A stretch of 64,000 nt of DNA. Source: Bufo bufo (taxonomy: Eukaryota; Chordata; Amphibia; Anura; Bufonidae). Positions within the stretch are counted from its first letter, which is position 1. Each line of letters opens with the position of its first letter. The stretch is taken from the NCBI RefSeq assembly GCF_905171765.1, contig NC_053389.1:403730645-403794644 (forward strand). Direction: 5' to 3'. Of the stretch, positions 33,744 to 45,035 are shown piece after piece. Position numbers and translations under genes: made by a program. A model generated the notes under the pieces. It did no database searches and was not told the DNA's origin. It saw only the letters and a program-made list of their open reading frames with translations.

Positions 33744-36059
33744 CAAAGTCACCCCCTTGCCCGGCGTCTGACAGCTGGCTTGTCGGAACTCTTAGCCCGT
33801 CAGCTTTTACCATACAAGCTGGTGAAGTCTGAGGCCTTCCAAAAATTTGTAGCTATTGGGACACCGCAGTGGAAGGTACCCGGCAGAAATTTCTTTGCAC
33901 AAAAGGCAATCCCCAACCTGTACTCGATTGTGCAAAAGGAAGTAATGGCATGTCTGGCACACAGTGTTGGGGCAAGGGTCCATCTGACAACTGATACCTG
34001 GTCTGCAAAGCACGGTCAGGGCAGGTATATCACCTACACTGCGCATTGGTTAAACCTGCTGACGGCTGCCAAGCATTGAATGCGTGGCTCTGCAGAGGAG
34101 TTGGTGACACCGCCACGACTTGCAGGCAGGCCTGCTGCCACCTCCTCTACTCCTCCTACTCCATCCTCTTCCATAACCTCCTCGGCTGAGTCCTCTTCTC
34201 CTGCTGTGTCTTGCTCCACATCAACGGCAGCCCCCCAGCTCCCCAGGGGCTATTCCACATCCCGGATACGGCAGTGTCACGCCTTCTTGGTGTTGACTGG
34301 CCTGAAAGCAAAGAGTCACACCAGACCAGCACTGCTGTCCGCCCTGAGCGCACAGGTGGATCAGTGGCTGACTCCGCACCAACTGGAGTTCGGCAAAGTA
34401 CAACGCTTTGTGCATAAGTACGCAGGCTTACAGGACGTCCTCAAGCAGGCCAGGAAGGTGTGTGGCCATTTCAGGCGTTCCTACACGGCCATGGCGCACT
34501 TTTCAGATATCCAGCGGCGAAATAACATGCCAGTGAGGCGCATGATTTGCGACAGCCCGACACGTTGGAATTCAACACTCCTAATGTTCGACCGCCTGCT
34601 CCAACAAGTAAAATACTCAATGAGTATTTGTATGACCGGGGTGCTAGGACAGCCTCTGCGGAGCTGGGAAATTTTTTGCCACGTTACTGGACGCTCATGT
34701 GCAATGCCTGTAGGCTCATGCGTCCTATTGAGGAGGTGACAAACCTAGTCAGTCGCACCGAAGGCACCATCAGTGACATCATCCCATTTGTTTTCTTCCT
34801 GGAGCGTGCCCTGTGAAGAGTGCTGGATCAGGCCGTAGATGAGCGTGAAGAGGAAGAGGAAAAGTTGTGGTCACCATCACCACCAGAAACAGCCATATAA
34901 GCATTGCTTGCTGGACCTGCGGCAACGCTGGAAGAGGAGTGTGAGGAAGAGGAGTCAGAGGTGGAATGTGGCTTTGAGGAGGAGGAGGAAGACCAACCAC
35001 AGCAGGCATCCCAGGGTGCTCGTTGTCACCTATTTGGTACCCGTGGTGTTGTACGTGGCTGGGGGGAAGAACATACCTTCAGTGAGATCAGTGAGGACGA
35101 GGAACGGGACATGAGTAGCTCGGCATTCAACCTTGTGCAAATGGGGTCTTTCATGCTGTCGTGCCTGTTGAGGGACCCTCGTATAAAAAGGCTGAAGGAG
35201 AACGACCTGTACTGGGTGGCCACGCTACTAGACCCCTGGTATAAGCAGAAAGTGCCTGAAATGTTACCGAATTACCGCAAGTCGGAAAGGATGCAGCAGT
35301 TCCAAAATAAATAAAAAAGTATGCTTTACACAGTGTATAAGGGTGATGTCACAGCACAACGGGAATCTAACAGGGCAAGAGGTGAAAGTAATCCTCCTCC
35401 TACCACAACCACGCCGGCAAGGACAGGACGCTTTACAGACGTGTTGTTGATGGAGAACATGCAGACCTTTTTAACCACCTCAGCCCCCAGTGCTTAAACA
35501 CCCTGAAAGACCAGGCCACTTTTTACACTTCTGACCTACACTACTTTCACCGTTTATTGCTCGGTCATGCAACTTACCACCCAAATGAATTTTACCTCCT
35601 TTTCTTCTCACTAATAGAGCTTTCATTTGGTGGTATTTCATTGCTGCTGACATTTTTACTTTTTTTGTTATTAATCGAAATTTAACGATTTTTTTGCAAA
35701 AAAATGACATTTTTCACTTTCAGTTGTAAAATTTTGCAAAAAAAAACGAGATCCATATAGAAATTTTGCTTTAAATTTATAGTTCTACATGTCTTTGATA
35801 AAAAAAAAATGTTTGGGTAAAAAAAAATGGTCTGGGTAAAAGTTATAGCGTTTACAAACTATGGTACAAAAATGTGAATTTCCGCTTTTTGAAGCAGCTC
35901 TGACTTTCTGAGCACCTGTCATGTTTCCTGAGGTTCTACAATGGCCAGACAGTACAAACACCCAACAAATGACCCCATTTCGGAAAGTACACACCCTAAG
36001 GTATTCGCTGATGGGCATAGTGAGTTCATAGAACTTTTTATTTTTTGTCACAAGTTAGC

Positions 36060-38660
36060 GGAAAATGATGATTTTTTTTTTTTCTTACAAAGTCTCATAT
36101 TCCACTAACTTGTGACAAAAAATAAAAAGTTCTATGAACTCACTATGCCCATCACAAAATACCTTGGGGTCTCTTCTTTCCAAAATGGGGTCACTTGTGG
36201 GGTAGTTATACTGCCCTGGCATTTTAGGGGCCCAAATGTGTGGTAAGGAGTTTGAAATCAAATTCTGTAAAAAATGACCTGTGAAATCCGAAAGGTGCTC
36301 TTTGGAATATGGGCCCCTTTGCCCACCTAGGCTGCAAAAAAGTGTCACACATCTGGTATCTCCGTACTCAGGAGAAGGTGGGGAATGTGTTTTGGGGTGT
36401 CTTTTTACATATACCCATGCTGGGTGAGATAAATATCTTGGTCAAATGCCAACTTTGTATAAAAAAATGGGAAAAGTTGTCTTTTGCCAAGATATTTCTC
36501 TCACCCAGCATGGGTATATGTAAAATGACACCCCAAAACACATTCCCCACCTTCTCCTGAGTACGGCAATACCAGATGTGTGACACTTTTTTGCAGCCTA
36601 GGTGGGCAAAAGGGCCCATATTCCAAAGAGCACCTTTCGGATTTCACAGGTCATTTTTTACAGAATTTGATTTCAAACTCCTTACCACACATTTGGGCCC
36701 CTAGAATGCCAGGGCAGTATAACTACCCCACAAGTGACCCCATTTTGGAAAGAAGACACCCCAAGGTATTCCGTGAGGGGCATGGCAAGTTCCTAGAATT
36801 TTTTATTTTTTGTCACAAGTTAGTGGAAAATGATGATTTTTTTTTTTTTTTTTTTTCATACAAAGTCTCATATTCCACTAACTTGTGACAAAAAATAAAA
36901 ACTTCCATTAACTCACTATGCCCATCAGCGAATACCTTGGGGTCTCTTCTTTCCAAAATGGGGTCACTTGTGGGGTAGTTATACTGCCCTGGCATTCTAG
37001 GGGCCCAAATGTGTGGTAAGGAGTTTGAAATCAAATTCTGTAAAAAATGACCTGTGAAATCCGAAAGGTGCTCTTTGGAATATGGGCCCCTTTGCCCACC
37101 TAGGCTGCAAAAAAGTGTCACACATCTGGTATCTCCGTACTCAGGAGAAGGTGGGGAATGTGTTTTGGGGTGTCATTTTACATATACCCATGCTGGGTGA
37201 GATAAATATCTTGGTCAAATGCCAACTTTGTATAAAAAAATGGGAAAAGTTGTCTTTTGCCAAGATATTTCTCTCACCCAGCATGGGTATATGTAAAATG
37301 ACACCCCAAAACACATTCCCCACCTTCTCCTGAGTACGGAGATACCAGATGTGTGACACTTTTTTGCAGCCTAGGTGGGCAAAGGGGCCCATATTCCAAA
37401 GAGCACCTTTCGGATTTCACAGGTCATTTTTTACAGAATTTGATTTCAAACTCCTTACCACACATTTGGGCCCCTAGAATGCCAGGGCAGTATAACTACC
37501 CCACAAGTGACCCCATTTTGGAAAGAAGAGACCCCAAGGTATTCGCTGATGGGCATAGTGAGTTCATGGAAGTTTTTATTTTTTGTCACAAGTTAGTGAA
37601 ATATGAGACTTTGTATGAAAAAAAAAAAAAAAAAAAATCTGCATTTTCCACTAACTTGTGACAAAAAATAAAAAATTCTAGGAACTCGCCATGCCCCTCA
37701 CGGAATACCTTGGGGTGTCTTCTTTCCAAAATGGGGTCACTTGTGGGGTAGTTATACTGCCCTGGCATTTTCCAGGGGCCCTAATGTGTGGTAAGTAGGT
37801 AAATGACCTGTGAAATCCTAAAGGTGCTCTTTGGAATGTGGGCCCCTTTGCCCACCTAGGCTGCAAAAAAGTGTCACACATGTGGTATCGCCGTATTCAG
37901 GAGAAGTTGGGGAATGTGTTTTGGGGTGTCATTTTACATATACCCTTGCTGGGTGAGAGAAATATCTTGGCAAAAGACAACTTTTCCCATTTTTTTATAC
38001 AAAGTTGGCATTTGACCAAGATATTTCTTTCACCCAGCATGGGTATATGTAAAATGACACCCCAAAACACATTCCCCACCTTCTCCTGAGTACGGCGATA
38101 CCAGATGTGTGACACTTTTTTGCAGCCTAGATGCGCAAAGGGGCCCAAATTCCTTTTAGGAGGGCATTTTTAGACATTTGGATACCAGACTTCTTCTCAC
38201 GCTTTGGGGCCCCTAGAATGCCAGGGCAGTATAAATACCCCACATGTGACCCCATTTTGGAAAGAAGACACCCCAAGGTATTCAATGAGGGGCATGGCGA
38301 GTTCATAGAAATTTTTTTTTTTTGGCACAAGTTAGCGGAAATTGATATTTTTAATTTTTTTCTCACAAAGTCTCCCGTTCCGCTAACTTGGGACAAAAAT
38401 TTCAATCTTTCATGGACTCAATATGCCCCTCACGGAATACCTGGGGGTGTCTTCTTTCCGAAATGGGGTCACATGTGGGGTATTTATACTGCCCTGGCAT
38501 TCTAGGGGCCCTAAAGCGTGAGAAGAAGTCTGGAATATAAATGTCTAAAAAATTTTACGCATTTGGTTTCCGTGAGGGGTATGGGGAGTTCATGTGAGAT
38601 TTTATTTTTTGACACAAGTTAGTGGAATATGAGACTTTGTAAGAAAAAAAAAATAAATTC
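36060..38660. repeat. Palindrome chain of foldback element B, 773-bp period
   Basis: Mirror-symmetric centres occur about every 385 bp (near 36075, 36465, 36840, 37235, 37625, 37995 and 38345), alternating poly(T)-centred and tttgtataaaaaaatggg-centred palindromes. Two adjacent palindromes make the 773-bp repeat. The same peptides therefore appear on both strands at regular spacing, which is a signature of symmetry and not of genes. Confidence 0.9.
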
Positions 38661-38689
38661 CGCTAACTTGGGCCAAAAAAATGTCTGAA

Positions 38690-40490
38690 TGGAGCCTTAC
38701 AGAGGGGTGATCAATGACAGGGGGGTGATCAATGACAGGGGGGTGATCAATGACAGGGGGGTGATCAATGACAGGGGGGTGATCAGGGAGTCTATATGGG
38801 GTGATAACCACAGTCATTGATCACGCCCGTGTAAGGCTTCATTCAGACGTCCGTATGCGTTTTGCAGATCCGATCCATCTATCAGTGGATCCGTAAAAAT
38901 CATGCGGACGTCTGAATGGAGCTTTACAGGGGGGTAATCCATGACAGGGGGGTAATCAATGACAGGGGGGTGATCAGGGAGTCTATATGGGGTGATCACC
39001 ACAGTCATTGATCACGCCCCTGTAAGGCTTCATTCAGACGTCCGGATGCGTTTTGCGGATCCGATCCATCTATCAGTGCATCCGTAAAAATCATGCGGAC
39101 ATCTGAATGGAGCTTTACAGGGGGGTAATCAATGACAGGGGGGTGATCAGGGAGTCTATATGGGGTGATCACCACAGTCATTGATCACGCCCCTGTAAGG
39201 CTTCATTCAGACGTCCGGATGCGTTTTGCGGATCCGATCCATCTATCAGTGGATCCGTAAAAATCATGCGGACGTCTGAATGGAGCTTTACAGGGGGGTA
39301 ATCAATGACAGGGGGGTAATCAATGACAGGGGGGTGATCAGGGAGTCTATATGGGGTGATCACCACAGTCATTGATCACGCCCCTGTAAGGCTTCATTCA
39401 GACGTCCGGATGCGTTTTGCGGATCCGATCCATCTATCAGTGCATCCGTAAAAATCATGCGGACATCTGAATGGAGCTTTACAGGGGGTTGATCAATGAC
39501 AGGGGGGTGATCACCACAGTCATTGATCATGCCCCTGTAAGGCTTCATTCAGACGTCCGGATGCGTTTTGCGGATCGGATCCATCTATCAGTGCATCCGT
39601 AAAAATCATGCGGACATCTGAATGGAGCTTTACAGGGGGGTAATCAATGACAGGGGGGTGATCACCACAGTCATTGATCATGCCCCTGTAAGGCTTTTTT
39701 CAGACGTCCGGATGCGTTTTGCGGATCGGATCCATCTATCAGTGCATCCGTAAAAATCATGCGGACATCTGAATGGAGCTTTACAGGGGGGTAATCAATG
39801 ACAGGGGGGTGATCACCACAGTCATTGATCATGCCCCTGTAAGGCTTCATTCAGACGTCCGGATGCGTTTTGCGGATCGGATCCATCTATCAGTGCATCC
39901 GTAAAAATCATGCGGACATCTGAATGGAGCTTTACAGGGGGGTGATCAGGGAGTCTATATGGGGTGATCACCACAGTCATTGATCATGCCCCTGTAAGGC
40001 TTCATTCAGATGTCCGGATGCGTTTTGCGGATCGGATCCATCTATCAGTGCATCCGTAAAAATCATGCGGACATCTGAATGGAGCTTTACAGGGGGGTGA
40101 TCAGGGAGTCTATATGGGGTGATCACCACAGTCATTGATCATGCCCCTGTAAGTCTTCATTCAGACGTCCGGATGCGTTTTGCGGATCCGATCCATCTAT
40201 CAGTGGATCCGTAAAAATCATGCGGACGTCTGAATGGAGCTTTACAGGGGGGTAATCAATGACAGGGGGGTAATCAATGACAGGGGGGTGATCAGGGAGT
40301 CTATATGGGGTGATCACCACAGTCATTGATCACGCCCCTGTAAGGCTTCATTCAGACATCCGGATGCGTTTTGCGGATCCGATCCATCTATCAGTGGATC
40401 CGTAAAAATCATGCGGACATCTGAATGGAGCTTTACAGGGGGGTGATCAATGACAGGGGGGTAATCAATGACAGGGGGGTGATCAGGGAG
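38690..40490. repeat. Hairpin-bearing satellite of foldback element B (about 10 units)
   Basis: The phrase aaaaatcatgcggac recurs at about 38895, 39087, 39261, 39447, 39601, 39754, 39905, 40059, 40211 and 40403. It is the inverse of the copy A array. Spacing of 152-192 bp depends on the number of ggggtgatcaatgacagg subunits. Several middle units lack the shared tctatatggggtgatcacc spacer, showing local rearrangement. Confidence 0.9.
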
Positions 40491-41993
40491 TCTTTATGGG
40501 GTGATCAGGGGTGATCAGGGGCTAATAAGGGGTTAATAAGTGACGGGGGGGGGGTGTAGTGTAGTGTAGTGGTGCTTGGTGCTACTTTACTGAGCTACCT
40601 GTGTCCTCTGGTGGTCGATCCAAACAAAGGGGACCACCAGAGGACCAGGTAGCAGGTATATTAGACGCTGTTATCAAAACAGCGTCTAATATACCTGTTA
40701 GGGGTTAAAAAAAACACATCTCCAGCCTGCCAGCGAACGATCGCCGCTGGCAGGCTGGAGATCAACTCTCTTACCGTCCGTTCCTGTGAGCGCGCGCGCG
40801 CCTGTGTGCGCGCGTTCACAGGAAATCTCGGCCATCGCGAGATGACGCGTATATGCGTGACTGTGCGCAGCACTGCCACCTCCGGAACGCGATCCTGCGT
40901 TAGGCGGTCCGGAGGTGGTTAAGTCCTACGCATCGCCACAACCCTTCGGGGTCCACCCTCAGATAACGACTCGACCGACAGGTAGCAGACTACCTCGCCT
41001 TAACTGCAGATATCGACACTCTGAGGAGAGATGAACCCCTTGACTATCCCAATTTGCGATAGAACTTCTGGCCTGCCCCGCTTCAAGTGTCCTGTCAGAA
41101 AGGCCCTTCAGTGCAGCAGGAGGTATTGTCACTGAGAAGAGAACTCGCCTAGGTCAAAAAAGTCTAGATTACCTCACCTTTATTAAGATGAATGAGGCAT
41201 GGATCCTGAAGGGACTGACAGTGGGCGATACATTTGACTAAAAAAGGCCTAATGAGATGAGCTGCCTTGGGCTAAAAATGGTCCACACGCTGCTGTATTT
41301 TATCTCTGAATGCCGGATGACTTGTGTGACTTATCCGCCACCAACTAGGGTTCAAGCCACAATGTTTTAGGGCACTTTCTGCCTGGGAAACATCAATTTT
41401 TCTGGCCGCTGCTACAGCAGCAGCTGCAACAATACCTGATTTTTCAGGCATGTGTACATGCCTAATTTTTCTGGCCTCTGGTGCTGCACTGTGGCTGCAA
41501 AAACAAAACAAAAAAAAAGGCACATACATGTGTCAATTCCCCTTCGTGATTGTTACCTTGTTGTGGTGAAGGGGCTTGCGTATCACAATGAAGCGACCAC
41601 CTCTATGAGTGTGTTGGCAATGGCAATGTTGGCACACCCCAGATGATAAGGTCGTTGCTTCATTGTGAACAGACCAAAAGCGATCGGCTGGATAATTTTG
41701 CATAGAAAAAACATTAATTTTCTTTGTGATCATCTAAGGTGATCATTGAAGCCTACTAGGCCAACAATGGGCCCACACTGCAGAATCATTGTTTTCTAGG
41801 TCACTTAACTGTCACTGAACTACCTCAGCAGAACCATAGGCTTTGAAAAAAAACCATCGCCTGCAATCTCCCAAACGTGCGCATGAGCACAGTCATCACT
41901 ACACCAAGATTGACGCATAGAGGAATAAAATTTATGTCATGAGTGTGTCAACTATTGACAACTCTTTGCTGTTGTCTAAAATCTATTTGATAC

Positions 41994-42314
41994 ACGTCCC
42001 CTGATAGGGGACGTAACAGGGATTAAACTGATAGGAATAGTACTACTTAACACACCACTCCTATCTGGTGGCACAGTAGATTTCACGCACAGTGCCCCAA
42101 ATTGGAAGTAGGAGGACCGACCAAGCATCTTTTTCCATCTCCCGGGTCCTAAAATCGATTCCATATACACGTCCCCTGATAGGGGACGTAACAGGGATTA
42201 AACTGATAGGAATAGTACTACTTAACACACCTTATAATTATAATAATAATAATACTAGTGGACGTAACAGGGATTAAACTGATAGGAATAGTACTACTTA
42301 ACACACCTTATAAT

Positions 42315-42347
<33 letters not shown>

Positions 42348-42870
42348 AGTGGACGTAACAGGGATTAAACTGATAGGAATAGTACGACTTAACACACCTT
42401 ATAATTATAATAATAATAATACTAGTGGACGTAACAGGGATTAAACTGATAGGAATAGTACTACTTAACACACCTTATAATTATAATAATAATAATAATA
42501 ATAATAATACTAGTGGACGTAACAGGGATTAAACTGATAGGAATAGTACGACTTAACACACCTTATAATTATAATAATAATAATACTAGTGGACGTAACA
42601 GGGATTAAACTGATAGGAATAGTACTACTTAACACACCTTATAATTATAATAATAATAATACTAGTGGACGTAACAGGGATTAAACTGATAGGAATAGTA
42701 CTACTTAACACACCACTCCTATCTGGTGGCACAGTAGATTGCACGCGCAGTGCCCCTAATTGGAAGTAGGAGGACCGACCAAGCATCTTTTTCCATCTCC
42801 CGGTTCCTAAAATCTATTCCATACACGTCCCCTGATAGGGGACGTAACAGGGATTAAACTAATAGGAATA
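41994..42870. repeat. Tandem array with AAT microsatellites near hAT copy 3 right side
   Basis: The phrase gacgtaacagggattaaact recurs at about 42009, 42186, 42262, 42354, 42428, 42518, 42594, 42668 and 42842. Inner units are 74-92 bp, varying by the number of aat triplets. The first and last intervals (about 175 bp) carry extra sequence including ctcctatctggtggcacag. A perfect hairpin acgtcccct-gat-aggggacgt starts the array. The ctcctatctggtg phrase relates it to the 134-bp array upstream of the copy 3 ORF. Confidence 0.88.
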
Positions 42871-42899
42871 GTACTACTTAACACACCTTATAATAACGT

Positions 42900-43110
42900 A
42901 GAGAGAGGAGTCTGAAGAAGAGGCGTCAGAGGAGGAAGGTGGCCTTGAGGAGGTGGAAGACCAAACACAGCAGGCGTCCCAGGGGGCTTGTTGTCACCTT
43001 TCAGGGACCCTTGGTGTTGTACATGGCTGGGTGGAGGAAGAGACCTTCAATGACATAAGTGAGGGCAAGGAACGGGACATGGCTAGCTTGGTATCCAACC
43101 TTGTGCAAAT
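42900..43110 (+). pseudogene. Second copy of the hAT acidic-linker region
   Basis: The translation EDQTQQASQGACCHLSGTLG followed by EETFNDISEGKERDM repeats the part of the copy 3 transposase encoded at 34925-35145 (EDQPQQASQGARCHLFGTRG). It is preceded by leader-type repeats and followed by a hAT right end. So it looks like the inside of an internally deleted relative fused to copy 3. Confidence 0.8.
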
Positions 43111-43906
43111 GGGGAGTTTGCGGTTGTGCAAATGGTCTGTTTGCGGTTGTTTGCGGTGCGTTAAACCGGGAGTTTGGTCTGTCATAGTTTGGTCTGTAAC
43201 TGTGAAGCATGCGTAACCCTTACACTACCTGATCCATACAACATCATACCTGATGTTTTAAAGCACGTTATTCCAAACAATTTAGGAATGTTAGGTGTTT
43301 TATGCCCTTTATGGATTAAAACCCGACTCTGCGTCAAGTACGTAATTTTCCATGGGAGTTTTGCCATGGATCCCCCTCCGGCATGCCACAGTCCAGGTGT
43401 TAGTCCCCTTGAAACAACTTTTCCATCACTATTGTTGCCAGAAAGAGTCCCTGTAATTTTTAAAATTTGCCTGCCTATTAAAGTCTATGGCGGTTCGCCC
43501 GGTTCGCCTGTTCGCGAACATTTGCGAAAATTCGCTTTCTCCGTTCGCGAACGGAAAATTTTATGTTAGCAACATCTCTACTCTTAGAGGAATTCTAATG
43601 AAGTTTCTCAAGTGGGTCTCCGAATTACTCCTATATATAATGTGTCTCATTTCTTGAAGGTGGTTTCTACTAATGTATACTTTTATTTCTTTTGCTCTTT
43701 TGTCCTTTTTTTTCTTTTTTTCTTTTATTTGGCTTTTTTCTTATTTATTTTTCCTTAGGTGATAAATAGGGGTATTTGTAGATAATTGTATTCCAGTAGA
43801 AAATCATATTCTAGTTGAAAAATAGGGGAAGGGACCCTCCAGCAAGGGGGGACCCGACATACCATAAATCTTTCAGGTCTCCCGTCGATGCAGGGCCCCC
43901 ACCCCC

Positions 43907-45035
43907 CTACAAAAACCCAAAGAGTTCCAGTTCGGCATTAAGCCCCACTGGTAGGAGGGTATTAAATGTGAATATATTCTTTGATTCTGTTCTAGACATC
44001 TTCTTTATATGATCACCTCCTCTCCAATCTATCTCAACTTTTCCAAAAGCTGCAAATGTGAGTCCCCTGGGAACTTGATTGTGTTGAATTTTAAAATGAT
44101 TAGATAAAGTATGTTTTTCGTAGCCCTTTTTAATGTTTGATATATGTTCTGCTATACGTACTTTAAGTGTCCTTTTTGTTCTACCTATGTACTGCTTATT
44201 ACACGGGCATTGTATAATGTATATCACACTGCTAGTATTACAGGTGAGAAATTATTTTATTATATGTTGATGAGTGTTAGTTGTGGATTTGATCGTAGTG
44301 GTTTTTTTAGGCAAAGACGTGGATTTACATCCCGAACATTTTCCACATCTATGAAAGCCCATAAGACTTATCCATTTTTGGATAGATGGTTGTGATTTAA
44401 TTTGTCTAGTAATAGTCGGGGCTACCTTCAGTCCTAAATTTGGTGCCTTCGTGAACGCTATATGTGGAAATCGTGGTATTAAGTGTCCTATCATCTTATC
44501 TTTAGTTATAAAGTGCCAGTGCTGATTAATTATATGTTTCACTTTTTTATATTGTTTATTGAAGGGTAATATTTTCCTCCTATTTTCTTCATTATTGACA
44601 TGAGATATTTTCATTTTGGTGTCAAAAAATGAAGATCGATCTAATTGACGAACTGTAGTAAGTGCCGTTTCTAATACTTTCAATGGGAATTGTTTTTTGA
44701 GGAATTTATCTTTTAATTGTATGGCTTCCTCTTCAAATGTTTCTACCTCAGAGCAGTTCCTTTTAATTTGTCTAAATTGTCCTGACGGTATATTTATTAA
44801 CCATTGAGGCAAATGGCAACTGTTATAAAGTATGTAACTATTTTTGGATGTGGGTTTATGGAAAGTATTACATACCAATCTATTATTATTAACCTTAATT
44901 TGCAAATCCAAAAATTCTACTGTTGTACAGCTAAATGAAGCTGAAAAATGTAAATGATATATATTTTGGTTGATCTTTTAGAAAACTCTCCAAAGATTCC
45001 TGGTCACTTTTCCACACAAATAGAACATCGTCGAT
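43907..45035 (-). pseudogene. PLE thumb and GIY-YIG endonuclease, copy B (5'-truncated)
   Basis: On the minus strand the reading starts within the RT after the YxDD block. It continues with KVNNNRLVCNTFHKPTSKNS and LIPRFPHIAFTKAPNLG to a Cys-containing segment CGKCSGCKS (about 44320). It then passes into the GIY-YIG domain MIYIIQCPCNKQYIGRTKRT (44227), HISNIKKGYEKH and LELFGFL, stop at 43907. The GIY-YIG part is open over 106 codons and better preserved than in copy A. GIY-YIG nucleases nick target DNA for PLE insertion. The RT palm is missing, so the copy is dead. Confidence 0.87.

Larger units (their letters stand above)
35475..40918 (-). mobile_element. TTAA-flanked foldback element, copy B (5.44 kb), inverted to copy A
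   Basis: TTAA borders are at 35471-35474 and 40919-40922, with the same ends as copy A but reversed. It lies in the hAT transposase, where a single TTAA restores the frame. The palindrome chain (about 36060-38660) repeats with a 773-bp period and is longer than in copy A. The hairpin satellite (about 38690-40490) has about ten units against six. The GC-rich end (40500-40918) includes a 45-bp terminal palindrome built on ccacctccgga. No coding potential is credible. Confidence 0.87.
32143..41241 (+). pseudogene. hAT (BED-finger) transposase, copy 3, interrupted
   Basis: The start at 32143 (MTGRGRPPHRGRRGRG) gives the basic tail typical of these elements and lies just after the array. Stop at 32434 and frameshifts follow. 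The BED finger (about 32868-33005) has CNLCQKK and RHMIAHHKR. The solo LTR splits MSQ-SHPLARRL. The catalytic block VHLTTDTWSAKHGQGRYITY (about 33980) keeps its first Asp. DSPTRWNSTLLMFDRL (about 34550), acidic LEEECEEEESEVE (34925) and YWVATLLDPWYKQKV (35210) follow. Foldback element B interrupts codon TTA in MQTFL-SP. After it come RQVADYLALTADIDTL, FSAAGGIVTEKRTRL and LTFIKMNEAWILKGL, stopping at 41241. All domains are recognisable, but several stops and shifts make it inactive. Confidence 0.88.
30652..43580 (+). mobile_element. hAT transposon copy 3, 12,929 bp, with nested insertions
   Basis: The ends are TAGAGATGTC (left) and CAACATCTCTA (right), with a perfect 8-bp duplication CTCTTAGA at 30644-30651 and 43581-43588. 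Order: terminal region, 134-bp tandem array, transposase remnant (32143-41241) containing a solo LTR and foldback element B, 3' region (41242-41960), a second tandem array (41994-42870), a second copy of part of the ORF (42900-43110), and the right end shared with 14240-14493. Without the LTR and foldback insertions it would be about 7 kb. The repeated leader and ORF pieces near the right end suggest a composite of two related elements. Confidence 0.92.
29371..45035 (-). mobile_element. Penelope-like element copy B, 5'-truncated, split by the 12.9-kb hAT
   Basis: Only 29371-30651 and 43581-45035 belong to this PLE; everything between is the later hAT insertion. On the minus strand it begins inside the RT just after the YxDD block (45035), runs through the thumb and GIY-YIG (43907) and ends in the LTR region that abuts copy A. 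The two halves match copy A without a gap when the hAT and one 8-bp duplication are removed. The 5' truncation within RT is normal for PLE insertion. Confidence 0.88.

Noticed and set aside
36085..38505. Repeated 83-124-codon reading frames on both strands
   Set aside because: Identical peptides appear on opposite strands at palindrome spacing, so they reflect mirror symmetry of the foldback element.
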